In this document: in pieces, positions 44,893 through 53,749 of the stretch
How the letters are laid out: each line of letters opens with the position of its first letter
How positions within the stretch are numbered: the first letter of the stretch is position 1
Source: Nocardioides panacisoli
Lineage (GTDB): Bacteria > Actinomycetota > Actinomycetes > Propionibacteriales > Nocardioidaceae
Assembly: GCF_019448235.1 (NCBI RefSeq)
Contig: NZ_CP080409.1
Span: 1,550,001 to 1,614,000, forward strand
Length of the DNA: 64,000 bases
Reading direction: 5' to 3'
Made by a program: the position numbers and the translations under genes
The notes under the pieces: generated by a model
Told to the model about the DNA's origin: nothing
Database searches by the model: none
What the model saw: only the letters and a program-made list of their open reading frames with translations

Positions 44893-46152
44893 TCAGGCAC
44901 CTCCCCCGGCAGCGCTGGCGACCGCCTTCTCCAGGATGGCGAGGCCCTCGTCGAGGTCCTCGTCGGGGATCGTCAGCGGCGGGATGAGCTTGACGACGCG
45001 GCCGTCGGTGCCGCAGGGGCCGATGAGCAGCCCGTTGGCGAACGACTCGGCCTGGACCTTCTTGGCCAGGGCACCCTCGCCCACGTCCAGGGCCTGCATC
45101 ATGCCCTTGCCGCGCACCTCCCAGTCGGGGTGGCCCGCGGCGATCGCCTGGAGCTTGTCGGCCATCCGGGCGCCCTTGGTCCGCACCTCGTCCATCAGCT
45201 GGTCGTCGGTGAAGTAGTCCAGGCCGACGGCACCGGCCACGAAGGACAGGCCCTGGCCGCGGAAGGTGCCGGTGTGCGCGCCGGGCGCCCAGTGGGCGTC
45301 GACCTCGGGCTTGTTCAGGTTCATCGCGATGGGCGTGCCGTAGCCACCCAGCCCCTTGGCCAGGGTGATGATGTCGGGGTCCAGGCCCATCCCGTCGAAG
45401 CTGAAGTAGGACCCGGTGCGGCCGCAGCCGGCCTGGATGTCGTCGACGATGAACAGCGCGCCGGTGTCCCGGGCGAGCTGCTGCACCGCCTGCAACCACT
45501 CCTGCGAGTGCACCCAGACGCCGCCCTCGGCCTGGATCGCCTCCACGAGGAAGGCGGCCGGTGGCCGCAGGCCCGAGGAGGCGTCGGCGAGCGCCGCCCG
45601 GTAGGCGTCGAGGGCGGCCGTGCCGCCACCGGGCGCGGCCTCGTTCGGCAGCCGCACGACGTGGTCGAGGGAGACCCCCGACCACTTGCGGAAGGCATCG
45701 TTGGCCGTCGCGGCCAGGGCGCCGAGCGTCATGCCGTGGAAGCCGTGGGAGAACGCGACGACGTCCTGGCGGCCGGTGGCCACGCGGGCGAGCTTCAGCG
45801 CCGCCTCGACCGCATTGGTGCCGGTCGGGCCCATGAACTGCATCTTGTGGTCCATGCCGCGGGGCTCGAGCACCACGTCGTGGAACTTCTGCACGAAGTC
45901 CCGCTTGGTGGTGGTGTAGGTGTCGAGGCTGTGGGCGATGCCGTCGGCCTCGAGGAAGGCGATCATCGCCTCCTTCATCCTCGGGTTGTTGTGCCCGAAG
46001 TTGAGCACCCCGGCGCCGCCGAAGAAGTCGATGTAGCTCGTCCCGTCCTCGGCGACCTGACGCGCGTTGGACGCATGGGAGAACACGGTCGGATAGGCGC
46101 GGCAGTAACCGCGGATCTCGGACTCCCACTGCTCGAACGGACTCATGTCCAT
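44893..46152 (-). CDS. doeD: Class III aminotransferase, diaminobutyrate type (DoeD/EctB-like)
   Basis: A 419-residue PLP aminotransferase. It shows F-F-G-G-A-G-V-L-N-F-G-H-N-N-P near the N-terminus, G-P-T-G-T-N-A-V-E-A-A, the D-D-I-Q-A-G-C-G-R-T-G strand and the PLP Lys near 265 in T-L-A-K-G-L-G-G-Y-G. These are very close to diaminobutyrate:2-oxoglutarate aminotransferase EctB. No ectA or ectC is near, and the neighbours are hydrolases, so the catabolic DoeD role (diaminobutyrate to aspartate semialdehyde) is more likely. ATG at 46152 has GAGGAG upstream. Confidence 0.87.
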   Translation of the reverse strand: MDMSPFEQWESEIRGYCRAYPTVFSHASNARQVAEDGTSYIDFFGGAGVLNFGHNNPRMKEAMIAFLEADGIAHSLDTYTTTKRDFVQKFHDVVLEPRGMDHKMQFMGPTGTNAVEAALKLARVATGRQDVVAFSHGFHGMTLGALAATANDAFRKWSGVSLDHVVRLPNEAAPGGGTAALDAYRAALADASSGLRPPAAFLVEAIQAEGGVWVHSQEWLQAVQQLARDTGALFIVDDIQAGCGRTGSYFSFDGMGLDPDIITLAKGLGGYGTPIAMNLNKPEVDAHWAPGAHTGTFRGQGLSFVAGAVGLDYFTDDQLMDEVRTKGARMADKLQAIAAGHPDWEVRGKGMMQALDVGEGALAKKVQAESFANGLLIGPCGTDGRVVKLIPPLTIPDEDLDEGLAILEKAVASAAGGGA

Positions 46153-46198
46153 GATCGGACTCCTCTCGGGTCGTACTCGGTACCACTCACCTCGGGCG

Positions 46199-47419
46199 TT
46201 ACTGCTGTGCTTCCCCATCGGTCGTGCCGGCGGGGAGAACGGGGGCGCCGGCGAGGCGGGCATAGGCCCGCACCACCGGCGCGATCAACTCGTCGTTGAA
46301 GTCGTAGTGGGCACTGTGGCACGGATGTGGGTCCCCCGCACCCACCAGCGCGAAGGCACCCGGCACCTCGGCCAGGTAGTAGCTGAAGTCCTCCGAGGCC
46401 ATCACCGGCACAGCAATGTCGGGAGTGGGATCATTCCCGCCGAACGCCGCCGCGAGCTCGGGCGCGAGGGCCTCGCGCAACTCGAACGCCGGGTCGGCGT
46501 GGTTGACGGTGGCGGCGTACCGCGTCGTCGTCGTGGTGGTGGCGGTCGTCGCGTACGCCCGGGCGGTCGACTCGGCGACCTCGGCGATCATCGTGAAGAT
46601 CTCGTCGCGCAACGTGGTGTCGGGCACCCGGATGCTGCCCCCGAGCCGCGCCGTCGCGGGAGTGACGGTGTCGTTGCTCGGGGCGTCGATCCAGGTGACG
46701 GCCACCACGGCCGCGGTCTGGGGCGAGAGCCGCCGCGCGACGAGCTGCTGCAGCGCAATCGTGATCGCGGCCGCTGCCAGCACCGGGTCGCGGGTGCTCT
46801 CGGGCTGGCTGGCGTGGCCACCCACCCCGGTGACCTCGACGGCGAACGTGCCGTTGGCCGACATCACCGGACCGTCCGGGCAGGCCATGCGACCGCGGCC
46901 CAGGGCCGGCCAGTTGTGCCAGCCGAACACCACGTCGACGCCCTCCAGCGCGCCGTCGTCGATCATGCCCTTGGCACCGTGCCCGCCCTCCTCGGCGGGC
47001 TGGAAGAGCAGGCTGACCGGGCCCGGCAGGGCCTCCTCGTGCTGCGCGAGCCAGCGAGCGGCCGCCAGCAGGACCGCGGTGTGGCCGTCGTGCCCGCACG
47101 CGTGCATGACGCCCTCGTGCTGGGAGGTCCACACCGCACCGGAGTCCTCATCGATCGGCATGGCATCGATGTCGCCGCGCAGCGCGACGTGGCGGCCCGG
47201 CGCGTCCGGGGCGAGGCGTGCGACGGTGCCGGTCGTGGCGCAGGCACGCCAAGAAACGCCGATCGAGTCCAGCTCGTCGCGGATGCGGCCAGCGGTCAGG
47301 TGCTCGGACCAGCCGAGCTCCGGCCGGCGGTGCAGCTCATGGCGCAGTGAGGTCGCAGCGCTCAGGAGCTCCTGCCAGGCGTCCGCGCCGTCGACGCCGA
47401 TCAGACGTGCCGATGCCAA
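46199..47419 (-). CDS. doeB2: M20-family amidohydrolase, N-acetyldiaminobutyrate deacetylase-like (DoeB2)
   Basis: A 406-residue metal-dependent amidohydrolase. It has L-R-H-E-L-H-R-R-P-E-L-G near residue 30, G-D-I-D-A-M-P-I, the metal site H-A-C-G-H-D-G-H-T and the catalytic Q-P-A-E-E-G-G-H-G-A. The dimerisation domain spans about 190-310. In the ectoine pathway it would release acetate from N-acetyl-2,4-diaminobutyrate. The start appears to be TTG at 47419 with GGAGG just upstream. A TAGCGT promoter box and a 19-bp-spaced direct repeat lie before it. It is the first gene of the unit. Confidence 0.83.
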   Translation of the reverse strand: MASARLIGVDGADAWQELLSAATSLRHELHRRPELGWSEHLTAGRIRDELDSIGVSWRACATTGTVARLAPDAPGRHVALRGDIDAMPIDEDSGAVWTSQHEGVMHACGHDGHTAVLLAAARWLAQHEEALPGPVSLLFQPAEEGGHGAKGMIDDGALEGVDVVFGWHNWPALGRGRMACPDGPVMSANGTFAVEVTGVGGHASQPESTRDPVLAAAAITIALQQLVARRLSPQTAAVVAVTWIDAPSNDTVTPATARLGGSIRVPDTTLRDEIFTMIAEVAESTARAYATTATTTTTTRYAATVNHADPAFELREALAPELAAAFGGNDPTPDIAVPVMASEDFSYYLAEVPGAFALVGAGDPHPCHSAHYDFNDELIAPVVRAYARLAGAPVLPAGTTDGEAQQ

Positions 47420-47473
47420 CTCGCCTCCGCTCCGTGCCGTGCGCTCCCAGCCGTCAAGGCTGCTCTGCAGCAG

Positions 47474-47526
47474 ACGCTAGACCCCCGGGGCAACCGATGT
47501 CGCACCGGGGCGCACGTGTCGCACGG
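47474..47526 (-). promoter_or_regulatory. Promoter and direct repeats of the ectoine-type operon
   Basis: On the minus strand TAGCGT (47474-47479) is a -10 box about 55 bases before the TTG. The decamers TGTCGCACCG (47498) and TGTCGCACGG (47517), spaced 19 bases apart on the plus strand, cover the -35 and upstream region and may bind a regulator on one face of the helix. Confidence 0.45.
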
Positions 47527-47535
47527 TTGACCGGT

Positions 47536-48912
47536 TCAGGCCAGCGCGGCGTACCGGTCGAGGCGCTCCAGCGCAGCGGGCGTGAACCGCCGGATCCGCT
47601 CCTGCGCCGCGGTCACGGCCGGGTCGTCCCGGCGCCCTGACGGGACCCTGGCGGGATTGAGCCAGCACTCCCGCGCCCAGGCAGCGATGTCGGGTTCGGC
47701 ACCGAAGGCGGCCGCCGCCCGCGTGCCGAGCGCCTGCATGCGCGCCCAGCCGGCCGGCGTGTTGCCGTACGGCGAGGACGGGCACAGCCGGTTCTTCTCC
47801 TCGACGGTCGCGCGGGTCGCCTCGACGTAGCCGGCGAGCGCAGCGCCGAAGCAGGGGAATCCCGCACGGATGGGTTGCAGCGTGATGGTGCCGTCGCCCC
47901 AGATCGGCACCGGCGGCGCGCCCCGCAGGCCGGCCGAGGCGCAGTGGACGACCAGGCTGTCGCGCGGCACCGACACCTCCCCGTCGTCCATCACGAGTCG
48001 GTCGGAGCGCACCCGCCGGACGTGCCCCCGCCGGACGACGTTCTCGATGCTGCGCAGGTGGTCGAGCTCGCAGGTGGCGAGCGTGGGTGCCCGGGCCATC
48101 GTCGGCCGCACCGTCGGGTCGATGCGGATCATGACCCCGGACTCCTCCAGCCGCAGGAACATGTCGTCGACGTCAGCGGACTCCGCCGCCGCCTGGAAGG
48201 TGTCGGCGGCCATGCCGAGGAAGACCGCGGGATCGGGCTGGACGACCGCGCGGTTGAGCATCCACGGGTCCCGTGGCCGCACCCAGCAGATCGCATCGGG
48301 GTCGACGCCCTGCCCGAGGAGCCAGACGCAGGCGTCGGTGGCCGTCTTGCCCGAGCCGACGATGACGAAGGACCGCGGCGCCCCGTCGACCTCGACGAGG
48401 TCGTTGACCGGCACCGCCGCGGCGTCCTCGTCGACGGCGAAGGGCGGCGGCGACGTCGCGGGGATGTCCGGCTCCAGGTAGTGGGCGTCGACCACGCTGC
48501 GCCGGACCCGGACGTCGTACGTGCGGCCGCTGACGCGAGAGCGCACCACGCCGTCGCCCTCGTACTCGTGCCCGGCGAGGAAGTGCACCCGTCCGGTCTC
48601 CAGGAGGCGGTCCATCGCCCGGTCGTAGTAGGCGCAGACCTCCGCCGCGGTCGCGCGTTCGTGCAGGCCCACCTCGGGGCCGGAGCGTTGCGCGGCACCC
48701 TCGCCGAATCGGGTCGAGGCGACACCGTAGAAGACCGACGCCTGGTGCAGCCGCACGAACGGGTAGGCGTCGAGCCAGTGGCCGCCCGGCGCATGGCGGC
48801 GGTCGACGATGACGACCTCGGCGTCACTGTGGTCGACCAAGGCGTCGACGAAGGCCATTCCGGCCGCGCCGGCACCGACGACCAGGTGGTCACACGCCAG
48901 CTCACCCCGCAT
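47536..48912 (-). CDS. FAD/NAD(P)-binding flavoprotein oxidoreductase
   Basis: A 458-residue flavoprotein with an N-terminal FAD loop V-V-G-A-G-A-A-G-M and the V-D-R-R-H-A-P-G-G-H-W segment. A second dinucleotide loop, V-I-V-G-S-G-K-T-A-T-D, is near 190. The layout is that of flavin monooxygenases and related oxidoreductases, but I see no clear Baeyer-Villiger fingerprint. ATG at 48912 follows TAGGCT by seven bases. It stands alone between two operons; substrate unknown. Confidence 0.82.
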   Translation of the reverse strand: MRGELACDHLVVGAGAAGMAFVDALVDHSDAEVVIVDRRHAPGGHWLDAYPFVRLHQASVFYGVASTRFGEGAAQRSGPEVGLHERATAAEVCAYYDRAMDRLLETGRVHFLAGHEYEGDGVVRSRVSGRTYDVRVRRSVVDAHYLEPDIPATSPPPFAVDEDAAAVPVNDLVEVDGAPRSFVIVGSGKTATDACVWLLGQGVDPDAICWVRPRDPWMLNRAVVQPDPAVFLGMAADTFQAAAESADVDDMFLRLEESGVMIRIDPTVRPTMARAPTLATCELDHLRSIENVVRRGHVRRVRSDRLVMDDGEVSVPRDSLVVHCASAGLRGAPPVPIWGDGTITLQPIRAGFPCFGAALAGYVEATRATVEEKNRLCPSSPYGNTPAGWARMQALGTRAAAAFGAEPDIAAWARECWLNPARVPSGRRDDPAVTAAQERIRRFTPAALERLDRYAALA

Positions 48913-48919
48913 GGGCGTG

Positions 48920-48925
48920 AGCCTA
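48920..48925 (-). promoter_or_regulatory. -10 hexamer TAGGCT for the flavoprotein
   Basis: TAGGCT on the minus strand, seven bases before ATG 48912; favours this start over the longer frame to 48945. Confidence 0.5.
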
Positions 48926-48958
48926 TGCGGCGCCGGGTTGGTCACCGGTCGGCCGGTG

Positions 48959-50965
48959 TCAGGACAGGTCGTTGGCCCTGCGGATCACGTCGACGATCCC
49001 GCCCATGATCTCGGTCAGGCCGTAGTCCTTGGGGGTGTAGACCGCCGCCACGCCCGACTCGAGCAGCTCCCGGGCGTCCTTGTCGGGGATGATGCCGCCC
49101 ACGATGACGGGTACGTCGGACATGCCGGCCTCCCGCAGGCCCTCGAGCACGCTGGGCACCAGCTCCATGTGGGAGCCGGAGAGGATCGAGAGTCCCACGC
49201 AGTGCACGTCCTCGGCCACGGCGGCCGCCACGATCTGCTCCGGGGTGAGCCGGATGCCCTGGTAGACGACCTCGAACCCGGCGTCGCGGGCTCGGACGGC
49301 GACCTGCTCGGCACCGTTGGAGTGGCCGTCGAGACCGGGCTTGCCCACCAGCAGCCGGAGACGTCCGCCGAGCTCCTCCCCGGTGGACTTCACGGCGTCG
49401 CGGACGGTGGCCAGCTCCTCGCCGGCCTCGGCGACGCCCACCGCACCGGCGACACCGGTCGGGGCGCGGAACTCGCCGAAGACACCCCGCAGCGTGCCGG
49501 CCCACTCCCCCGTCGTCGCGCCCGCACGGGCGGCCGCCAGGGTGGCCTCCATCAGGTTGGTGCCGGACTTGGCGTCGACCGCCAGCCGCTCCAGCGCGGC
49601 GTCGACCTCGGACTGGTCGCGCTGGGCCTTCCAGGCCTCGACCGAGTCCTTCGCCGCCTGCTCCGCGCCGGGGTCGGCGGTCATGATCGCGGTGTCCAGG
49701 TCGGCGGTCAGCGGGCTCGGCTCGGTCGTCTCGTACTTGTTGACGCCGACGATGACCTCTTCGCCCGACTCGACCCGGGCGCGGCGGGCGGCGTGGCTGG
49801 AGACCAGCTCCTGCTTCATGTAGCCCGAGTCCACGGCGGCGATCGCGCCCCCCATGGCCTGGACGCGATCCATCTCGGCCTTGGCGCCCTCGATGAGCTC
49901 GTTCACCTTCGCCTCGACCACCGGCGACCCGTCGAAGAGGTCGTCGTACTCCAGCAGGTCGGACTCGAAGGCCAGCACCTGCTGCAGCCGCAGCGACCAC
50001 TGCTGGTCCCAGGGACGCGGCAGGCCGAGGGCCTCGTTCCACGCCGGCAGCTGGACGGCGCGGGCGCGGGCGCCCTTGGACAGGGTGACGGCGAGCATCT
50101 CCAGCACGATGCGCTGGACGTTGTTCTCCGGCTGCGCCTCGGTCAGGCCGAGCGAGTTGACCTGCACGCCGTAGCGGAAGCGACGCATCTTGGGGTCCTG
50201 CACGCCATAGCGTTCGCGGGTGATCTCGTCCCACAGTTCGACGAAGGCGCGCATCTTGCACATTTCCTCGACGAACCGGACACCGGCGTTGACGAAGAAG
50301 GAGATCCGGCCGACGGTCCGCTCGAAGTCCTCCTCCGAGACCTGGCCGGAGTCCTTGACCGCGTCCAGCACCGCGATCGCGGTCGACAGCGCGTAGGCGA
50401 TCTCCTGCGTCGGCGTGGCGCCCGCCTCCTGCAGGTGGTAGCTGCAGATGTTGATCGGGTTCCACTTGGGGATCTGGTTGACGGTGTAGCTGATCATGTC
50501 CGAGATCAGCCGCAGGGAGTGCTCGGGCGGGAAGACGTAGGTCCCGCGGGAGAGGTACTCCTTGATGATGTCGTTCTGGGTGGTGCCGGCGAGCTGGGCC
50601 GCCACCTCCTCGGGCGTGGCCTCGGGGTTCTGCTCCTCGGCGACGACCTGGTACATCGCGAGCAGCCACATCGCGGTCGCGTTGATCGTCATCGAGGTGT
50701 TCATCTCGGTGAGCGGGATCTGGTCGAAGAGCTTGCGCATCTCCCCCAGGTGCGGCACGGGCACGCCGACCTTGCCGACCTCACCCCGCGAGAGCGCGTC
50801 GTCGGGGTCGTAGCCGGTCTGGGTGGGCAGGTCGAAGGCCACCGAGAGGCCGGTCTGCCCCTTGGCCAGGTTGCCGCGGTACAGCTCGTTGGACGCCTCA
50901 GCGGTCGAATGACCCGCGTAGGTACGCATCACCCACGGGCGGTCCTTCTGGGGAGTCTCGCTCAT
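48959..50965 (-). CDS. ecm: Ethylmalonyl-CoA mutase
   Basis: Adenosylcobalamin-dependent mutase converting (2R)-ethylmalonyl-CoA to methylsuccinyl-CoA. The 668-residue protein begins K-D-R-P-W-V-M-R-T-Y-A-G-H-S-T-A, then has G-Q-T-G-L-S-V-A-F-D-L-P-T-Q and N-T-S-M-T-I-N-A-T-A of the catalytic barrel, and a fused C-terminal B12 domain with D-G-H-S-N-G near 547, S-I-L-S-G-S-H and G-G-I-I-P. The N-terminal words and single-chain size separate it from methylmalonyl-CoA mutase. ATG at 50965 follows TAGGCT by seven bases. MeaB is its likely chaperone. Confidence 0.93.
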   Translation of the reverse strand: MSETPQKDRPWVMRTYAGHSTAEASNELYRGNLAKGQTGLSVAFDLPTQTGYDPDDALSRGEVGKVGVPVPHLGEMRKLFDQIPLTEMNTSMTINATAMWLLAMYQVVAEEQNPEATPEEVAAQLAGTTQNDIIKEYLSRGTYVFPPEHSLRLISDMISYTVNQIPKWNPINICSYHLQEAGATPTQEIAYALSTAIAVLDAVKDSGQVSEEDFERTVGRISFFVNAGVRFVEEMCKMRAFVELWDEITRERYGVQDPKMRRFRYGVQVNSLGLTEAQPENNVQRIVLEMLAVTLSKGARARAVQLPAWNEALGLPRPWDQQWSLRLQQVLAFESDLLEYDDLFDGSPVVEAKVNELIEGAKAEMDRVQAMGGAIAAVDSGYMKQELVSSHAARRARVESGEEVIVGVNKYETTEPSPLTADLDTAIMTADPGAEQAAKDSVEAWKAQRDQSEVDAALERLAVDAKSGTNLMEATLAAARAGATTGEWAGTLRGVFGEFRAPTGVAGAVGVAEAGEELATVRDAVKSTGEELGGRLRLLVGKPGLDGHSNGAEQVAVRARDAGFEVVYQGIRLTPEQIVAAAVAEDVHCVGLSILSGSHMELVPSVLEGLREAGMSDVPVIVGGIIPDKDARELLESGVAAVYTPKDYGLTEIMGGIVDVIRRANDLS

Positions 50966-50972
50966 GGTGCGC

Positions 50973-50978
50973 AGCCTA
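50973..50978 (-). promoter_or_regulatory. -10 hexamer TAGGCT for ecm
   Basis: TAGGCT on the minus strand, seven bases before ATG 50965, so ecm is predicted to have its own leaderless message rather than reading from the gene at 51036. Confidence 0.5.
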
Positions 50979-51035
50979 GGCCGAAAGTGAACGGTGAGTA
51001 ACCGTGTCCCACTGTGGCCTTGTCCACAGCCGGGG

Positions 51036-51932
51036 TCAGTCCTCGGGACGGCGTACGACGTCGCGCACGGCCCGCTGCGTCGCGTCGAGCATCCGCAGCG
51101 CGCCGCTGACGTCGGGCAGGTCCGGGACGGGCGACCAGAGACCGTCGGCGTCGGTCGCGGGGACGGCGCCGTCGACGATCGCGTCGAGGTCGGTCACCAG
51201 GGCGCCCTTGGACGGGTCGCCGGCGAGCCCGGCGCAGATCGCCGCGGCGTCGAGGGGGGTCGCGGAGGCGAGCAGCACCGCGTTGCCGAACCGCAGGCCG
51301 TGGAGTGCCGAGCCCTGCACGACCATCGCCACGTGGGCGAACTCGGACCGCAGGCCCGCGAGCTGGCGCCGCGTGAAGGTGAGGTCCGGGGCCGCCACGG
51401 AGTTGAGGACCAGGAGCCCGCCCTCGGCGAGCGCTGCGCGCGCGTGGGCGAAGCACTCGCGTGAGGTGAACGGCGGCGGGATCCGGCCGCCGGAGAACAC
51501 GTCCACCACCAGGGCGTCCCACGCCGCCGGGGCCGCGGTGTCGAGCCAGGCACGGGCGTCGCCCACCTCCAGGGTGACCCCCGGCGGGAGGCCGAACCGG
51601 CGTCGTGCCACGTCGGCGAGCACGGGGTCGAGCTCGACGACGTGCTGCCTGGAGTCGGGGCGCATCGATGCCAGCGCCCGCGGGAGGGTGAGCAGCCCAC
51701 CACCGAGGTGGGCGCAGGTGGCTGGCGCCGCGCCGAGCCCCGCGAGCATCCACCGCACCGACGCCAGGGCCGGCGGTTCTCCCGGCGGTCCGACGTGGGA
51801 CTGCCGGATGCCGTCGACCTCGAGCGTCCAGCCACCGTCGCGCGCGACCAGCTCGACCGGCGTACCGTCCGCGAGGGTGAGCGGCTCCCGGACGGTCGCG
51901 TCACCGTCGGGTGGGTCCAGCGGCGTCGTCAT
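51036..51932 (-). CDS. Spermidine-synthase-like methyltransferase-fold protein
   Basis: A 298-residue protein with the Rossmann fold of spermidine synthases. It has H-L-G-G-G-L-L-T-L-P-R near residue 75, V-V-E-L-D-P-V-L-A-D-V-A-R near 98, V-G-D-A-R-A-W-L and D-A-L-V-V-D-V-F-S-G-G. The catalytic Asp pair of true aminopropyltransferases is not obvious, so the reaction is uncertain. Such proteins are common orphans in actinobacteria. ATG at 51932 is seven bases after the solute-binding lipoprotein gene, so the two are probably co-transcribed. Confidence 0.82.
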   Translation of the reverse strand: MTTPLDPPDGDATVREPLTLADGTPVELVARDGGWTLEVDGIRQSHVGPPGEPPALASVRWMLAGLGAAPATCAHLGGGLLTLPRALASMRPDSRQHVVELDPVLADVARRRFGLPPGVTLEVGDARAWLDTAAPAAWDALVVDVFSGGRIPPPFTSRECFAHARAALAEGGLLVLNSVAAPDLTFTRRQLAGLRSEFAHVAMVVQGSALHGLRFGNAVLLASATPLDAAAICAGLAGDPSKGALVTDLDAIVDGAVPATDADGLWSPVPDLPDVSGALRMLDATQRAVRDVVRRPED

Positions 51933-51939
51933 CGGCCCG

Positions 51940-53676
51940 TCAGTCCGCCGGGCTCCAGCCGGCGGCCCCGGAGAGCAGGGTGGCCGACCGCCCCGAGGCG
52001 GGCTGCACGCCCTCGACCTCGCGGTCGGTGACGGTCACCACCGGATCGGTCGCGAGCGGCACGGCCACGGCGTCGCTGACGACGAGCGTCTCCAGCGCGA
52101 CGCGGAGGTCGCGGGCGACGTAGGGGTCTGCAGTGCGGGCCAGCTCGGTGAGGATCCGGTCGCGCTGGGCCGCGGTCTCGGTGTCGCTCGCGATCGGGGC
52201 GTCGCTCCCCCACTGCGCCGCCAGCTCACGGGGGGACTCCGGGATCGGGATGCGCGTCAGCACCGCCTGCCAGTCCGTACGCCGCTGCGCGGCCGTGTCG
52301 GCGCCCTTCGCCCCACAGCCCCGGACCCGCCAGCCGGACTCCGACTCCGCGATCGCGGTGCGCAGCGCCTGGACCGCGCGGCCCGCGAATGGCTCGCGGG
52401 AGTCGTGCAGGACGCAGACCGTGGTGCCGGCGGGTACGCCGGCACGGTCGCGTTCGACGGCGGCCTCGGACTCACTGCCGTTGAGCGCCTGGCGCAGGCC
52501 CGCGTCCTCGGTCGCCACGGTGTAGCCCGACGACTCGGGATCGAACAGCAACGAGTCCGACGCCGCGTAGGCCTCCGACCACGCCCCGGCCCCGGCCGAG
52601 CGGAGGTCGGAGCGGGGCACGGTGCGCAGGAAGGCCAGCCGTGCCTCCGGGGAGCGGAAGACGCCGCGGTCGGTGCGCAGCAGCAGCGCCCAGAGCGCGC
52701 CCTGATGGGTGGTGGCGACCTGGTGGTCGCGCCGCTCCAGTGCGCGGACGGCGGAGAAGTTCTCCTCCGTCGGCGACACCTGCACCACGTCGAGACCGTC
52801 GCCGATCTGCTCCAGTCCTCGGGTGGCGCCGGCTGGGGCGAGTTCGATGGCCTCATACGTGGGCGGGGTGGAGCCGTCGTACTCCCGGTTGACGACGAGC
52901 CGGACCCGGTCCCCCGCGTCGTCCTCCTCGACGGTGTCGAGTCGGTACGGGCCGCTGGAGACCGTCAGCCGCTCGGGCAGCTCGGCGGCCCCGGGGTCGA
53001 GCTCGAACCCGGTGTTCCACTCCTCGGCGATCGCCGCGAGGTCGTCGGCGTCGCCGTCATCGATCGCGGTGATGACCGCCTGCTTGGCCTCCATCGGGTC
53101 GTCGATCCCGAGTGCGGCCATCCCGACGACGTGCGCCGGAGCGGCGACGTCGAGCGCGGTGTGCCAGTCGCGGACGGGTGCGTCGAAGCGCACGTCGATG
53201 CGCCGGTCGAACTCGTCGAGCTCGGGCACCTCGGTGCTCGTGGTGAGGTCGCCCGGACCGGAGTCGAAGGCGTCCGGTGCGAGGGCGTTCGAGCCGGCCG
53301 CCCACGCCAGCATCAGGTCGGCTCCGTCGACGGGGATACCGTCCGACCACGCCGTCTCCGCGAGGTCGTAGCGGACCGTGAAGGACTCCGGGTCTGGGTC
53401 AATGACCTCGACGCGACCGAACCCCTCGTCGGGTGCGATCTCCCCGCCGTCGGCACGGGCGAAGCGGCCCCGCGTCAGGGACGCGACCTCGCGGTTGCCC
53501 TGCGTGGCCCCCGTGGCGACGGCGGCGTTGGCACTCGTCAGGGTGCCGGACCAGCCAACCGTCACCGTCGACCCCTCCGACACCGACGCCGGGAGGTCGG
53601 GCGTGCAGGCGGCGAGGCCCACCGCGAGGCAACCGATGGCGACGGCGCCGACCCGCCCGAGCAAGCAACGCGGCAC
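51940..53676 (-). CDS. Family 5 solute-binding lipoprotein (ABC-type, orphan)
   Basis: A 578-residue extracytoplasmic protein with a lipoprotein signal (lipobox L-A-A-C, Cys24). The fold matches family 5 peptide/nickel binding proteins: F-T-V-R-Y-D-L-A-E-T-A-W-S-D-G-I-P-V-D-G-A-D near 100 and S-S-G-P-Y-R-L in the middle. No permease or ATPase gene is adjacent, so it either borrows a transporter or has another role at the membrane. GTG at 53676 has GAGGA upstream, and TAGACT near 53717 is a possible -10 box. Confidence 0.85.
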   Translation of the reverse strand: MPRCLLGRVGAVAIGCLAVGLAACTPDLPASVSEGSTVTVGWSGTLTSANAAVATGATQGNREVASLTRGRFARADGGEIAPDEGFGRVEVIDPDPESFTVRYDLAETAWSDGIPVDGADLMLAWAAGSNALAPDAFDSGPGDLTTSTEVPELDEFDRRIDVRFDAPVRDWHTALDVAAPAHVVGMAALGIDDPMEAKQAVITAIDDGDADDLAAIAEEWNTGFELDPGAAELPERLTVSSGPYRLDTVEEDDAGDRVRLVVNREYDGSTPPTYEAIELAPAGATRGLEQIGDGLDVVQVSPTEENFSAVRALERRDHQVATTHQGALWALLLRTDRGVFRSPEARLAFLRTVPRSDLRSAGAGAWSEAYAASDSLLFDPESSGYTVATEDAGLRQALNGSESEAAVERDRAGVPAGTTVCVLHDSREPFAGRAVQALRTAIAESESGWRVRGCGAKGADTAAQRRTDWQAVLTRIPIPESPRELAAQWGSDAPIASDTETAAQRDRILTELARTADPYVARDLRVALETLVVSDAVAVPLATDPVVTVTDREVEGVQPASGRSATLLSGAAGWSPAD

Positions 53677-53749
53677 TGGGGATTCCTCGCTTCCTGCGGC
53701 GGAGCAACGCCGAGAGTCTAGTGGGAGGGACCTCGGTCCGGTGCTGCGA

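Noticed and set aside
44893..46152. Ectoine biosynthesis (EctB)
   Set aside because: ectA and ectC are absent and the neighbours are hydrolase, deacetylase and dehydrogenase genes, so the catabolic DoeD role fits better.
48959..50965. Methylmalonyl-CoA mutase large subunit
   Set aside because: The N-terminal words, single-chain length of 668 residues and the ccr/epimerase context match ethylmalonyl-CoA mutase.
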